Counted from the stretch's first letter, positions 1 through 8,623 are shown. The stretch is 16,106 nt of DNA from an uncultured Fusobacterium sp. (GCA_900541465.1 UQJY01000021.1:1-16106); one strand, 5' to 3'. Numbers and translations are program-made. Notes: generated by a model from the sequence alone, not told the origin.

Positions 1-86
1 CTTATACACAGAACTTAGGTTCTGGTACAGCAATTTCTATAAACCCAACATATATTACAATAAGAGCTTGGAAAAGATTAAGTTAA
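1..86 (+). CDS. Tail fibre, C-terminal end only (partial)
   Basis: Reading from base 3, the plus strand encodes the last 27 residues of a protein ending [21 protein letters not shown], with the stop at 84-86. The end of the minus-strand fibre at 78-920 is [21 protein letters not shown], so the two are clearly homologous C-terminal tips of the collar or baseplate-wedge-like type. The rest of this gene lies left of the window. Its stop overlaps the opposing fibre gene by 9 bases. It is probably an alternative or additional receptor-binding fibre; the family resemblance is seen directly and the function is inferred. Confidence 0.75.
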   Translation, partial: YTQNLGSGTAISINPTYITIRAWKRLS

Positions 87-96
87 TCTTTTCCAA
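68..96. repeat. Perfect palindrome at the meeting point of two fibre genes
   Basis: Bases 68-80 and 84-96 are exact reverse complements (13 bp arms) around AGT. The palindrome encodes WKRL at the end of both convergent fibre proteins. No T-run follows on either strand, so it is not a standard intrinsic terminator, although an RNA hairpin would form in both directions. It is also the innermost part of an inverted repeat formed by the homologous gene ends and could serve as a recombination site. Confidence 0.8.
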
Positions 97-920
97 AACT
101 TTAAAGTAATGTAAGTAGGCAGAATATTTAAAGCTGTACCACTTCCAAGGCTTTCAGTTGACGGAGAAGCTGTTCCTGTATTCTGTCCTCCTGATGAATG
201 AACACCGCTTGAAGATTGTCCGCTAACTCCCCATCTACTTCTTGTAATTGGGCCAGTTGCTCCACCATCGTATCCTGCATTCCAATCAAGTTTATGTGTA
301 TGTGGTTGAGTAGTTAATGAGAAACTATCTACTTTTAACTTAACATTTGGAAGATTAGCTTTTGCAATACTTACAGAATTGCTTCCTCCTGTACTCAAAG
401 CTATACTACCAGATTGGATATATTTTCCTGCAGTAATTAACTCCCAAGTAGTTCCTGAGAATAATTCAGCAGGATTGGTATTATTCCACATAGTAAGTAC
501 AGCCCCTACGGGAACAGGAACAGAATTTTTAAATTTAGTATCTATTTGAGATTTATTATAGTAATTGTTCATGTCAACACTTGTGCCTGGGTCTCCTTTT
601 TCTCCCTTAGGTCCTTGAGGACCTGTGGGTCCTATTGCTCCTGTTGCCCCTGTTGCTCCTCTTGGACCTTGTGGACCTGCGGGTCCTGTTTCACCTTTTA
701 CACCTTGTAAGCCTTGTGGTCCTCTTTCTCCCTGTTCGCCTTGTGGTCCTACTGCTCCGTCTTTACCTGCAGGACCTACGGGACCTATTGGACCTTGAAC
801 TCCCGCTTCCCCTTGTGGACCTGTTGCTCCTCTTGGTCCTTGTGGTCCAATATCTCCAGTGTCTCCTTTGTCACCTTTTGGTCCTCTTACTACTCCTATA
901 ACTGTTTTTATTACTGCCAT
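78..920 (-). CDS. Collagen-like tail fibre with receptor-binding tip
   Basis: A 280-residue fibre. After a 12-residue start come 34 uninterrupted Gly-X-Y triplets (residues 13-114), rich in GPQ, GDK and GAT, which should form a collagen triple helix. A linker with YYNKSQID follows, then a C-terminal tip (about 133-280) with [16 protein letters not shown], an HTH metal-ligand-like motif (HTHKL) and the closing [15 protein letters not shown]. This layout is typical of phage tail-collar or gp10-C-like tips that trimerise and bind the host surface. The start ATG overlaps the stop of the upstream fibre gene (TAATG), so translation is coupled. It lacks an obvious tail-attachment domain and may attach to the upstream fibre. 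Fibre identity is well supported; the receptor is unknown. Confidence 0.85.
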   Translation of the reverse strand: MAVIKTVIGVVRGPKGDKGDTGDIGPQGPRGATGPQGEAGVQGPIGPVGPAGKDGAVGPQGEQGERGPQGLQGVKGETGPAGPQGPRGATGATGAIGPTGPQGPKGEKGDPGTSVDMNNYYNKSQIDTKFKNSVPVPVGAVLTMWNNTNPAELFSGTTWELITAGKYIQSGSIALSTGGSNSVSIAKANLPNVKLKVDSFSLTTQPHTHKLDWNAGYDGGATGPITRSRWGVSGQSSSGVHSSGGQNTGTASPSTESLGSGTALNILPTYITLKFWKRLT

Positions 921-2239
921 TATTTAACCTCCTTTGCTGTATTTTCTGTATCAAATATTTCAACAAGTTCTCCATTTTCGTTAATCTCATAAGTTGGCGG
1001 AGTTGTTCCCTCGTTGTAATACATTACAAGATTGTCTCCCTCAACTGTCATTACAAATCGTCCGCTTTCAATAGGGATAGATACTCCGTTTGCTCCAGGG
1101 TCACCCTTGTCACCTTTGTCTCCCTTAATTCCTTGAATACCTTGTGGACCTGCAGGTCCTGTATTCCCTTTGTCGCCTTTTGGTCCTTGGATACCTTGAG
1201 GTCCTTGGTTTCCTGTTTCTCCTGTTGCTCCTTGAGGTCCTGTCGCTCCAGGGTCACCTTTTATTCCCTGCTCTCCTTTTACTCCCTGCGGACCTGTAAG
1301 ACCTTGTAAGCCTTGTTCTCCTTTTGGACCTTGTGGTCCCTCAATTCCTTGGATACCCTGCTCTCCTCTATCTCCTTTATCGCCTTTAATTCCTTGAACA
1401 CCTTGAATTCCTTGTTCTCCTTGTTCTCCCTTAAGTTCTTCTTTTTTTTCAGCTATGAAAATATCAAGTTCAGATTTTTTACGAGCTGTATACGTATCGA
1501 GTTCTTCTCTTTTTTGGGAAACATGAGAATTTATTTGTGGTTTTGAAGTCTCATCTATATAATCATTTATTTCTACTTTTTTTTCATTCATATAGCTGTC
1601 TAGCTCTTCTTTTAAAGAAGTTGTCTTATTTACAAGATTTTCTATTAATGTTTTGCTTTCTTCTTTCAATGAATTTGACATATCTTCATAATCAATATCT
1701 AATAATTTTTTTATCTCTTCGTGCAGTTTATCAATCATCTGTTGGAATTTTTTATATAAATCAGATATAGGTAACGCCTTTAATTCTCCCAATTCGTCCA
1801 TATACCAAGTTGTTAAAGGCTCTAATTGTGGTAATACTTTTGTCATTTGAAATGTATCAGCAATCATTCCTACAGATTTTAAATAACTAAATAGCTTTGT
1901 TGCATCATCTACAAGTTCATTGTATTTTGTGGTTAAAACACTAAGTTCTGGAAAATCTTCCACATATTTTGAAGAAATTTGAGAATATACATAGACAATT
2001 TGAAATTGTAATGCTTGTTGTAAAATAGTTTCATCAGTAATTTCAAGATAATTATTTCCGGATTCGTTTATGAATTTATAACTTCCTTTAGGAATAACTT
2101 TGAATTTACCCTCTTCCTCTCTCCAGAAAGGAAAAGATAGTGACTGATTTATCCCGTTTATTTCATAACGATTGCCTGTATTTTCAAATTCTCTTATAAT
2201 CTCTACAAGTTTCCCATTTTTATAATCTTCATTCGCCAT
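920..2239 (-). CDS. Tail fibre with attachment domain, coiled coil and collagen-like stalk
   Basis: A 439-residue protein in four parts. Residues 1-170 form a globular N-terminal region, probably the virion attachment part. Residues 170-270 are a charged coiled coil with repeated KKSELD- and KREELD-like heptads. Residues 271-387 are 39 unbroken Gly-X-Y triplets. The last 52 residues form a short acidic tail. It has no receptor-binding tip of the WKRL type, so it may be the proximal half of a two-protein fibre whose distal half is the next gene. The AGGAGG site 6 bases before the ATG is strong. It is the first gene after the capsid terminator, so it is likely expressed at a lower level than the capsid protein. 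Collagen-like stalks are common in phages of low-GC bacteria. Confidence 0.85.
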   Translation of the reverse strand: MANEDYKNGKLVEIIREFENTGNRYEINGINQSLSFPFWREEEGKFKVIPKGSYKFINESGNNYLEITDETILQQALQFQIVYVYSQISSKYVEDFPELSVLTTKYNELVDDATKLFSYLKSVGMIADTFQMTKVLPQLEPLTTWYMDELGELKALPISDLYKKFQQMIDKLHEEIKKLLDIDYEDMSNSLKEESKTLIENLVNKTTSLKEELDSYMNEKKVEINDYIDETSKPQINSHVSQKREELDTYTARKKSELDIFIAEKKEELKGEQGEQGIQGVQGIKGDKGDRGEQGIQGIEGPQGPKGEQGLQGLTGPQGVKGEQGIKGDPGATGPQGATGETGNQGPQGIQGPKGDKGNTGPAGPQGIQGIKGDKGDKGDPGANGVSIPIESGRFVMTVEGDNLVMYYNEGTTPPTYEINENGELVEIFDTENTAKEVK

Positions 2240-2252
2240 TTATTCCTCCTAC

Positions 2253-2288
2253 TAAAAAAGGCTCAAGGCTTGAAAGCCCTAAGCCTTT
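2253..2288 (-). terminator. Intrinsic terminator after the capsid gene
   Basis: The arms 2257-2271 and 2274-2288 pair over 15 bp in RNA, with two G-U pairs, and six T follow on the minus strand (2254-2259). It lies between capsid and fibre genes transcribed in the same direction, so it should reduce rather than abolish fibre expression. T7 places a partial terminator at the same position, after its capsid gene 10. Confidence 0.85.
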
Positions 2289-2293
2289 AAAGG

Positions 2294-3178
2294 TTATACT
2301 AATGATGTTGCCTCTCTTACTGTTTCAGATGGTTTCATAGTAACTTTTGTAATAAAGTTAGGCTCTATAACAACCACTCCGATTGATTTTACAACCTGTA
2401 AGTGCCATCTCATACCGTCATCTTCAACGAATTTTGAGAAAGGTTTTACTGAACCCTCCCATTCACCAAATCCGAATGTATTTGAAGGAATAATATAAGC
2501 TGTTCCTGTTGGAACTTTTACGTCGTCAGTAATTAAAATCTCAGCTCCACCAAATACTAATGGTAAACCGTTATGTCCTCCAGTGATTGAGTCTTTGAAG
2601 TCTCCATTAATGAAAGCATCAGATGTTGACATTCTTTTATAGTCTTCTCTGTTCATTACAAGTGCCACACCTTTTTTACCGTCTGGTGTGAACTCTGCTG
2701 ATACTAAACAGTCCCTAACCTCTGCTAATAGAGCTCTTGCAAAATCTATTGTTGTTGGGTCAAGTGTTGCACTTCCTACTTTGTGAAGGCTGGCATCTGC
2801 TGTTGCTATTGCCTCAAGAATTTTAGAATCTTCTTTTTTAACAACTGCTCTTGTTAATGATGTGAAGATTGTATTCTTGATGTCTAGTTTAGTTTTACTT
2901 ATTTGTTCCCAAGTTGGCTTATCTTGTGAAGAAATAGGCTTTATTGTAGCAGTAAATTTTTTGAAATCTCCACCATCGTTATTTTCTTCACTTCCATACA
3001 TTGATGGTACTCCGTCTTTAGCTTTACCACCTTTGTATCTCATAAAGTCAATACTTTCTCCTCCGTCTTGTGTTCTTCTTTCTGCAAAAGTTTTTAACCC
3101 AATTTCTTTTAACTCGTCCATTGTGTGATAAACTGATGCAGCAAATATTTGTTGTACAGTAGCTGTTGTATTAGCCAT
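2294..3178 (-). CDS. Major capsid protein (HK97-fold type)
   Basis: A 294-residue protein directly after the scaffold gene and about the usual size for short-tailed phage capsid proteins. Visible landmarks are an N-terminal helix region ending in a GGESIDFMRYKGGKAKDG segment (E-loop area), a central spine-helix region (TIDFARALLAEVRDCL), a P-domain/A-domain stretch with GVALVMNREDYKRM and GLPLVFGGAEILITDD, and a beta-rich C-terminus. It assembles into the icosahedral shell over the scaffold. The start has AAAGGAG about 9 bases upstream. A terminator follows the stop within a few bases. The call rests on order, size and capsid-like motifs; a homology search would confirm the family. Confidence 0.85.
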   Translation of the reverse strand: MANTTATVQQIFAASVYHTMDELKEIGLKTFAERRTQDGGESIDFMRYKGGKAKDGVPSMYGSEENNDGGDFKKFTATIKPISSQDKPTWEQISKTKLDIKNTIFTSLTRAVVKKEDSKILEAIATADASLHKVGSATLDPTTIDFARALLAEVRDCLVSAEFTPDGKKGVALVMNREDYKRMSTSDAFINGDFKDSITGGHNGLPLVFGGAEILITDDVKVPTGTAYIIPSNTFGFGEWEGSVKPFSKFVEDDGMRWHLQVVKSIGVVVIEPNFITKVTMKPSETVREATSLV

Positions 3179-3200
3179 TTAAATCATCTCCTTTTATTTT

Positions 3201-3977
3201 TTAATCTATTGAAAACATTTTTTTAAATTCTGCTCTTTGAGTCTTTGATAAGCTGCTTAAAATTTTCTCAATGTGAGGCTTTTTATCTTCTTTGCTCAAA
3301 GAACTTTTAGATAAGAAATCCAAATATTCCTCTGTTACCTGCTCGAAAGTTTTTTCAGGTTTTTTCACTTCTTTTGTATCTTTTGTTGGGGTGATAGGCT
3401 TTCCAGAAATATTTTTACTGTAAAGAGCATGAACTATTTTAAATACAGCTGGGTTTGCCATTGCCTCTTTATAATATTTTTCAAGCTCAGTTCCTTTTAA
3501 ATTTTCCTTCAAATATCCGCCTACAGCTTTATAATCTTTTCTTTCTTGAATAGTAAGAGTTTCTTTCAGCTCTTTCATAACCTGTTCTTTTGTAGGCTCT
3601 ATAGAGTTTTTATTCTGAACAGCTGAAATTTCTTTTTCCATCAGCCACTCAATCTGTGCCTGTGTGAAATTATTTTCTTTTAGTTCTGCTGCAAGTTCTG
3701 TCATTCCTCTTCTTACATTCTCATCGGAAAGATTTAAATTATCTTTAAATCTTGAAAGGTTATAATCTCCAAATGTGAAATCTTCCTCTGTTTCTTCAAA
3801 TTCCAAGTTGTCTGGGTCAAACTCTGTGCTTTCTTCTTGCTGCTCTGTTGCCCCCTCTGTATCCTCAGTTTCTGTACTTCCTGTTGTGTCATCTATTTCT
3901 GTACTATCAATATCTAAGTTATCATTAATGTCTTGTGTTTCTGTTGTTTCAACTGTTTCTACAACCTCATCTGCCAT
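3201..3977 (-). CDS. Capsid assembly scaffold protein
   Basis: A 258-residue protein with a very acidic N-terminal 70 residues (VETVETTETQDIND and similar, then FDPDNLEFEETEED). A helical, increasingly basic second half ends with KTQRAEFKKMFSID. T7 gp9-type scaffolds share the disordered acidic N-terminus, helical C-terminus and position between portal and capsid. It would organise capsid subunits into the prohead and then leave. The ATG overlaps the stop of the 73-residue gene (TAATG). No protease gene is seen next to it, which fits a scaffold that exits intact. The function is inferred from composition and gene order. Confidence 0.8.
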   Translation of the reverse strand: MADEVVETVETTETQDINDNLDIDSTEIDDTTGSTETEDTEGATEQQEESTEFDPDNLEFEETEEDFTFGDYNLSRFKDNLNLSDENVRRGMTELAAELKENNFTQAQIEWLMEKEISAVQNKNSIEPTKEQVMKELKETLTIQERKDYKAVGGYLKENLKGTELEKYYKEAMANPAVFKIVHALYSKNISGKPITPTKDTKEVKKPEKTFEQVTEEYLDFLSKSSLSKEDKKPHIEKILSSLSKTQRAEFKKMFSID

Positions 3978-4198
3978 TATTTATTGCCTCCTTGTGATAG
4001 AATTATCTTTCTCCTTTGCATAAGTAAGTCATTTTTTAATTTCATAAGCCTGTCCCTTTGCTCAGGGTACTTGCCATGATTATTATAGAAAGTTTCTCTT
4101 TCTCCAAAATCCTCAATTATGCTTTCTTCAATAAGTTTATAAATGTCATTATCTCCACAAAACTTATTTAAAAGTTTCTCATAATCAGGTGTAAACAT
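3977..4198 (-). CDS. Small head-region protein, 73 residues
   Basis: I do not recognise the family. The protein is helical and charged, with IYKLIEESIIEDFGERETFYNNHG in the first half and a basic DRLMKLKNDLLMQRRKIILS helix at the end. It overlaps both neighbours by one base in TAATG junctions, so it is made with portal and scaffold at coupled levels. A small protein between portal and scaffold is common in T7-like short-tailed phages and might be a head completion or assembly factor. No motif allows a firmer statement. Confidence 0.7.
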   Translation of the reverse strand: MFTPDYEKLLNKFCGDNDIYKLIEESIIEDFGERETFYNNHGKYPEQRDRLMKLKNDLLMQRRKIILSQGGNK

Positions 4199-5856
4199 TA
4201 CATATCACCACCCAGATTTTCTGCTACGTGTTCAACTTGTCCCTGTAAAGGCTCAGATTGAACTTGTGATAATGCTTGTAATTGCTCAATTTTTTGTTGT
4301 TGTGCTATCATTGCATTAATTTCCTCAGGTGTATTTATAACTTCAAGTGGAATCATCATTTTTTCTGCACTCCACTTAGTGAACTCTCCGATTTTTAATA
4401 AATACTGTCTTCTTTCCTCAGGCACTAATTGTGCATTTACACTGTACCAGTTAACAACATTCATTACTTCCTCAGCTCCTGCCGACTTAGTAAGCTCATT
4501 TATGTAGTTAATTTGAGAAAATTCAAGGTATTTATACCCTTTGTTGTCATCTTCATTTTCAAGAGTATTGTCCAGAAGTCCCTTTTCCTGCATGATTATA
4601 TAAGCATCTAAGAAAGTATATTGTAATAACTCTGTATTCAATAACTCATAAGCTCCAGAAAACTCTTTTCTGAACATCTCGTGCCTGATGCTCATTTCTG
4701 TTGCTGTTCTGTTCTTAGTGTCAATCACATCTCCTAGAGGCTGTGCCATGAATACATCTCTTATTCTCTGTCTGCAATCTGCAATGTCTTGGTCCAGTGG
4801 AATTAAAGAGCCTCCAATATTGATTGGCTGGTATCCCATATCATTCTCTGCACTTAGTCCATCACCTGCATAGTTTCTTGCCCCTGCCTCAAAACTTGCC
4901 TTGTAGATTAAATCTATGTTTCCCTTGAAATTTCCCGGAGGGTCAACTATCTTTTCGGCATGCTCTGAACGTGTCTTCTTAAAAGTTTCCAAGTCTTTGA
5001 AAAGGTCTGTATTTTCCCTTCCAATACCAATTCCCCACGGGTTAGAACTGTCAACGGCAAATCTGAATACCCTGAAAGGGTTTCTTTTTAAAACTTCCTC
5101 AACAAGCAATTCATCAAATCCGTCTGTATAGACTACGTGAATATAAGAAGTTATTGAATTATTCTCGTTAAAATCAGGTATGCAGCACTCTATAACATTT
5201 ACAGTTTTCTTTAAATCTTCCTCATCTTCCAGCTTGCTTGGAGCTTTCCAGCCTTCTATGTGTCCGAACATATCATTAAGCTGTGCAAGAGTTTTTTCAG
5301 GATACACTTTAAATGTTACTGTAGGCTGTCCGAAACTATCCTCTAGGTAGTAGAAATTATCTAAGTTTATGTACTCATATGTGAACGGCTTAGTTGTGCT
5401 TTTCAACTCTACAGTCTTTCTAACTCCTGTACCTACTACACAACAATCTTTCAAAGCTTTTGCTGTTTCTGTGTAATAGTTTGTATTTTCATTAGTCTGA
5501 TAAACTGTTTCACTGTTCTTTTCCATGCTTTTATCTATAGCTTGAATATTAGCAGTTGTTACTTCTCCGTCGTCTCCGAATATCTCAGAATATGCAGCTT
5601 TATTGACTTTAAGCATTGCCCATGTCCCAGAACGGCTGAACATAGATGTCATAATGAAGTTAACTAAAAATCTTATTGATACAAGGGTTGTACTGTCTAC
5701 CTTTCTTCTTTCTAGTTTCTCTTTTTTTCCTGAGTCTTTAATCTCGAAAAAAGGGTCAGTATATTTGTAAGTTTCATTTAAGCTGTCCCTTACATCTCCT
5801 TTGTACTCTTGAGCTTGTTGGTATAATGTTTTTAATTTTTCAACACTTATTAACAT
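4198..5856 (-). CDS. Portal protein (T7 gp8-like head-tail connector)
   Basis: A 552-residue protein, close to the roughly 530-560 residues of T7-type connectors. It starts with a helical region (LKTLYQQAQEYKGDVRDSLNETYKYTDPFF) typical of that family. It then has TTLVSIRFLVNFIMTSMFSR, a central FRFAVDSSNPWGIGIGRENTDLFKDLETFKKTRSEHAEKIVDPP stretch, and a helical C-terminus ending in a Gln-rich tail. The ring of twelve forms the DNA entry and exit channel at one capsid vertex and docks the terminase. GGGGG lies 8 bases before the ATG. Gene order (terminase, portal, scaffold, capsid) supports the call. This connector type argues for a short tail, but the tail-tube genes that would prove it are not in the window. 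Confidence 0.88.
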   Translation of the reverse strand: MLISVEKLKTLYQQAQEYKGDVRDSLNETYKYTDPFFEIKDSGKKEKLERRKVDSTTLVSIRFLVNFIMTSMFSRSGTWAMLKVNKAAYSEIFGDDGEVTTANIQAIDKSMEKNSETVYQTNENTNYYTETAKALKDCCVVGTGVRKTVELKSTTKPFTYEYINLDNFYYLEDSFGQPTVTFKVYPEKTLAQLNDMFGHIEGWKAPSKLEDEEDLKKTVNVIECCIPDFNENNSITSYIHVVYTDGFDELLVEEVLKRNPFRVFRFAVDSSNPWGIGIGRENTDLFKDLETFKKTRSEHAEKIVDPPGNFKGNIDLIYKASFEAGARNYAGDGLSAENDMGYQPINIGGSLIPLDQDIADCRQRIRDVFMAQPLGDVIDTKNRTATEMSIRHEMFRKEFSGAYELLNTELLQYTFLDAYIIMQEKGLLDNTLENEDDNKGYKYLEFSQINYINELTKSAGAEEVMNVVNWYSVNAQLVPEERRQYLLKIGEFTKWSAEKMMIPLEVINTPEEINAMIAQQQKIEQLQALSQVQSEPLQGQVEHVAENLGGDM

Positions 5857-5861
5857 TCACA

Positions 5862-6236
5862 TTACCCCCTAAAAGCCTTTCTTAAAGATTTTCTTAATTT
5901 GTCCTCTTCCTCGTCCTCTGTTCCAGTTCCTTTTATTGATTGAGAAAAATCTACTGTTGTTTGAGGCTTTCCCTTTTTAGTATCTTCTGTTATGCTGTCT
6001 TGCATTTCTTTTTTATCTTCTGCAACTTCTTTGTTGAAATTTTCTTCTTTTTCTCTGTCTGCTGCTTGCTGCTTTAATAGTGCCTCTTGTCTTTCTCTTT
6101 CCTTTTTAGCCTCTTTTTTAGCCTCTTCCTTGGGGTCATTACCGATTAGTCCGCCTGTTATCCCTCCGACTATATCGCCTACCCAACCGCCTTTGTGATG
6201 TAGCTTTGAGTATAAAAATTTATTTTTTAAGGTCAT
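5862..6236 (-). CDS. Small protein with glycine-rich membrane-like segment and coiled coil
   Basis: A 124-residue protein. Residues 16-33 (GGWVGDIVGGITGGLIG) form a glycine-zipper-like segment able to insert into membranes. Residues 35-90 are an Ala/Lys/Glu-rich helix, followed by an acidic linker and a basic end, RKSLRKAFRG. Some internal virion or ejection proteins of short-tailed phages combine a small glycine-rich hydrophobic part with a charged helix, so a DNA-ejection role is possible but unproven. AAGGAGG lies 9-10 bases before the ATG. The ATG overlaps the preceding stop as ATGA. Confidence 0.7.
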   Translation of the reverse strand: MTLKNKFLYSKLHHKGGWVGDIVGGITGGLIGNDPKEEAKKEAKKERERQEALLKQQAADREKEENFNKEVAEDKKEMQDSITEDTKKGKPQTTVDFSQSIKGTGTEDEEEDKLRKSLRKAFRG

Positions 6237-6427
6237 TTTTCCGCACCTCCTTTTTGTGGAATTATGAAAGCTGGAACAAATGAAATTTTTCCTGAAAAAA
6301 CATTTTTTAATTTGCTTTTTCTTTTCATGTTTCTATGTTCCAGAAAAATTAAATTAAATTCATCTAAAATTTTATATTTCCCTTTTGTCGTGAATTTTTC
6401 TTTTTTTCTTTTATTCCAACATCTCAT
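6233..6427 (-). CDS. Small basic protein, 64 residues
   Basis: I do not recognise it. It is very Lys/Arg-rich (RCWNKRKKEKFTTKGKYK) with a central ILDEFNLIFLEHRN stretch and a FSGKISFVPAFIIPQ end. It overlaps the upstream gene by 17 bases and the downstream gene by 4 (ATGA), with AAGGA about 10 bases before the ATG. The tight packing supports a real, translated gene. Its job is unknown; a nucleic-acid-binding role would fit the charge only. Confidence 0.55.
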   Translation of the reverse strand: MRCWNKRKKEKFTTKGKYKILDEFNLIFLEHRNMKRKSKLKNVFSGKISFVPAFIIPQKGGAEK

Positions 6428-6854
6428 TTTTATCAGTTCCTTTTTTAATAATTGTCACAGTCACACCGTTTTCAGTTGCTGTATAAACAGTGTCACCTTT
6501 ATTTTTAAATCTTCTCTGTATGTGTTCGTGAATTTTCTTTATTCTCTCGTCTGTTTCAACTCTATAAATTCCGATTGCTCCATATTCTTTATAAAGTCTT
6601 ACAAATAAAGATATTATGTCAGTAAGAAAATTATCTTTTACAGCTTGTAATTTGCACATACCAATGAAATTTATTGAGTTTATGAGTTCTACATCAATGT
6701 AATAGGAGTTATTTCCGATTAAAAAACCTCTATCAGCATATTTTTTTTTAGTTTCTCCAGCAAAATAATTTTTATATTCCGCATTGTCTTTGAAAACTAT
6801 TTGAATATAGTCTTCAATAGTCTTTATTTCTGAACTGGTTAATTCTCGAATCAT
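6411..6854 (-). CDS. Hypothetical protein between large terminase and portal; possibly acetyltransferase-like
   Basis: The start is set at the ATG at 6854 (MIRELTSSEIKTIEDY), which has GGGGGA about 9 bases upstream. A longer reading from TTG at 6896 has no ribosome site. The resulting 147 residues overlap the terminase end by 41 bases. The middle (LTDIISLFVRLYKEYGAIGIYRVETDERIKKIHEHIQRR) loosely resembles the helix-strand-helix part of GNAT acetyltransferases, and such genes do occur between terminase and portal in some short-tailed phages. I do not see a clear acetyl-CoA binding motif, so this stays a weak suggestion. Confidence 0.65.
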   Translation of the reverse strand: MIRELTSSEIKTIEDYIQIVFKDNAEYKNYFAGETKKKYADRGFLIGNNSYYIDVELINSINFIGMCKLQAVKDNFLTDIISLFVRLYKEYGAIGIYRVETDERIKKIHEHIQRRFKNKGDTVYTATENGVTVTIIKKGTDKNEMLE

Positions 6855-8097
6855 CTTTATAATTCCCCCATTCCACATTTGCTGCATTGTAACCAAGTTT
6901 TAAAAGTGAATGTGTATAGATTGCATATCTTACAGAATCCATCACGTCATCATTTTTCTTTACAGGTAAACCTTTATTCTCGTCCCAAACATAGTTATAG
7001 ACTTCTTTTAAGAATTGCTTACAAGTCTCAAGTACATAAAATTTCTTTTGTTTCATTAACTTTCCGACCTCTTCAATTCCTGAAAGTATAGATTTATTAC
7101 CGTTTTTAATCTTGAATCCCTCACGGCTGAAACGTGCGACGTGTTCAGGTCTTGCAGAATCTGCATAAAAAGGAATGTTCCCAAATCTTTCTTTAATTCC
7201 TTTTGCTATGTTTACCCAATAGTCAATTTCTTCGTACTGTGCCGTGTGTTCTTCAACTATGCAATGATTGCCCTCTTGGTCTATTCCAATTACTGTAATA
7301 CTTCCTAAGTGTTCATAACCCCAGTCCACACCTGCTATATATTCCGAGATTGCCTCTTTTTTATATCCTTTTAAAACCATCGCTTTCTGGTCAAAATCCT
7401 TATATACAACACCCTCAGAGTTTACCCACAGCCCGAGAATGTCACGGTCGTAAAATTGCCCTGTTGGAGTTGTTGCCTTTACATTTTCCCTGTATCTTTC
7501 AGATAAAAAAGTGTTATCGTCTAATTGAAAAGATATTTCTATTACTTTTTTCCCATCTGCTTTGTCGATGTAATCCTTTTTAATATAATGTTCTGGGTTG
7601 TCTGGGTTGGTGTCCATCAATACTCTTGCACCCTCTCCAGAACATCTGTTCAGTATCTCCCGAATAACATCTTCAACTCCTGTTGTTGCCTCGTTTATAT
7701 AAGCCCCGAATGCTGTCATTCCTCTTATACGTGACATATCTTTTATAGTTCCATGCCCGAAACAACACACAAGCACACCGAACAATTTAAAACGATTGAA
7801 CTTATCGAAATGAAACTCTAAGCCGTATTTGTTCCTTAACTCTGTCAAAACATTTCTTTCAAGAGTTCCAAGACTGTTCCCAGCAAGAATATATTGAGGC
7901 TCAGGAATGCCCAGTCTGTCTGCTGTTTCCCTCACTTTTATAAGTTCTTGGACAAATATATCATTGTCAGCGATTGTTTTTCCTGCTCTCTTTGCTCCGT
8001 GCAGGATAAGAATCCAGAAGTCATTTAAAATTGCTTTTAAGGCTTGTAGCTGTTTTTCTGTATATAATTTTCTTAATGATTTAGCTTTCTGTCTCAT
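6814..8097 (-). CDS. terL: Terminase large subunit
   Basis: The DNA-packaging motor, 427 residues, with ATPase and nuclease halves. Walker A is HGAKRAGKT (33-41). Walker B is AYINEA with the catalytic Glu at about 136. A coupling-like MDTNPDNPEHYIKKDY follows (161-176). The RNase H-like nuclease half shows VDWG (Asp 258), YADSARPEH (Asp 313) and NDDVMDSVRYAIY (Asp 383/384/387). This is the PBSX/T4-like terminase pattern. It works with the small subunit to cut concatemers and pump DNA through the portal. The gene overlaps the small-subunit gene by 17 bases, and GAGGG lies upstream of its ATG within that gene. All key residues are present. Confidence 0.95.
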   Translation of the reverse strand: MRQKAKSLRKLYTEKQLQALKAILNDFWILILHGAKRAGKTIADNDIFVQELIKVRETADRLGIPEPQYILAGNSLGTLERNVLTELRNKYGLEFHFDKFNRFKLFGVLVCCFGHGTIKDMSRIRGMTAFGAYINEATTGVEDVIREILNRCSGEGARVLMDTNPDNPEHYIKKDYIDKADGKKVIEISFQLDDNTFLSERYRENVKATTPTGQFYDRDILGLWVNSEGVVYKDFDQKAMVLKGYKKEAISEYIAGVDWGYEHLGSITVIGIDQEGNHCIVEEHTAQYEEIDYWVNIAKGIKERFGNIPFYADSARPEHVARFSREGFKIKNGNKSILSGIEEVGKLMKQKKFYVLETCKQFLKEVYNYVWDENKGLPVKKNDDVMDSVRYAIYTHSLLKLGYNAANVEWGNYKDDSRINQFRNKDY

Positions 8098-8599
8098 CTT
8101 CCAAGCCCTCTTTTAACACTTTCATATATTCCAGAACTTTATTTTCTGCACCGTCTCCGCCTCGAAGTTTTTCTTTCTCGATTTTGATTTTTTCCTTTTC
8201 AAGTTCGTTCTTTTCTAGCAGTGTTACAGACTTCACAAGTTTTTCAAGTTTGTTAGTTCTTACAGTTTCCGTATCTTTATAGATAAGCTGCCCGAAACCA
8301 TTGACCTCTTCATATATATGCAACTCGTCCACCGCTTGCTCTATCTTATCAAGTAATCTATCTGACAATTTAGCGAGCCGTGTTGCTGCCTTATCAGCTA
8401 TCTTATTACAAGTTTTTTTAAAAACTTTTTCCTGATATTGTTTTCTTTTTTCTATCCAATTTTCGTCCCTAGATTTTAAAAAAATAGAGCTTTCTGAGAT
8501 TCCAAAGATGTCCGCCAATTCCTTCAATGTTACATCTTTGCTAGTAATATAAGTTTTCCTTATCTCTAGCCAGTCAATTTTTTTTCTTTTCTTTGCCAC
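8081..8599 (-). CDS. terS: Terminase small subunit
   Basis: The start is set at GTG (8597-8599), with AGGAGG 9 bases upstream. Starting at TTG at 8623 would place the ribosome site inside the gene. The 172-residue protein begins MAKKRKKIDWLEIRKTYI. A helix-turn-helix lies at about 24-45 (LKELADIFGISESSIFLKSR), followed by long helices that form the oligomerisation region, and an acidic end. Small terminases use such an HTH to recognise the packaging site and load the large subunit. It is the first gene of the head operon and sits just after the leader hairpin. Confidence 0.88.
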   Translation of the reverse strand: MAKKRKKIDWLEIRKTYITSKDVTLKELADIFGISESSIFLKSRDENWIEKRKQYQEKVFKKTCNKIADKAATRLAKLSDRLLDKIEQAVDELHIYEEVNGFGQLIYKDTETVRTNKLEKLVKSVTLLEKNELEKEKIKIEKEKLRGGDGAENKVLEYMKVLKEGLEDETES

Positions 8600-8623
8600 A
8601 TCTTCGCACCTCCTGAAAAACAA

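Noticed and set aside
635..992. Plus-strand Leu-rich and Ser/Tyr-rich ORFs opposite the collagen-like fibre genes
   Set aside because: They are complements of Gly-X-Y repeats, whose low-complexity codons leave the other frames open. They have no ribosome site and no plausible protein composition.
6854..6896. Extension of the terminase-portal intergenic gene to a TTG start
   Set aside because: No ribosome site precedes the TTG, while GGGGGA stands in front of the ATG at 6854.
8600..8623. Upstream TTG start for the small terminase
   Set aside because: It would put the AGGAGG ribosome site inside the coding region; GTG at 8597-8599 has correct spacing.
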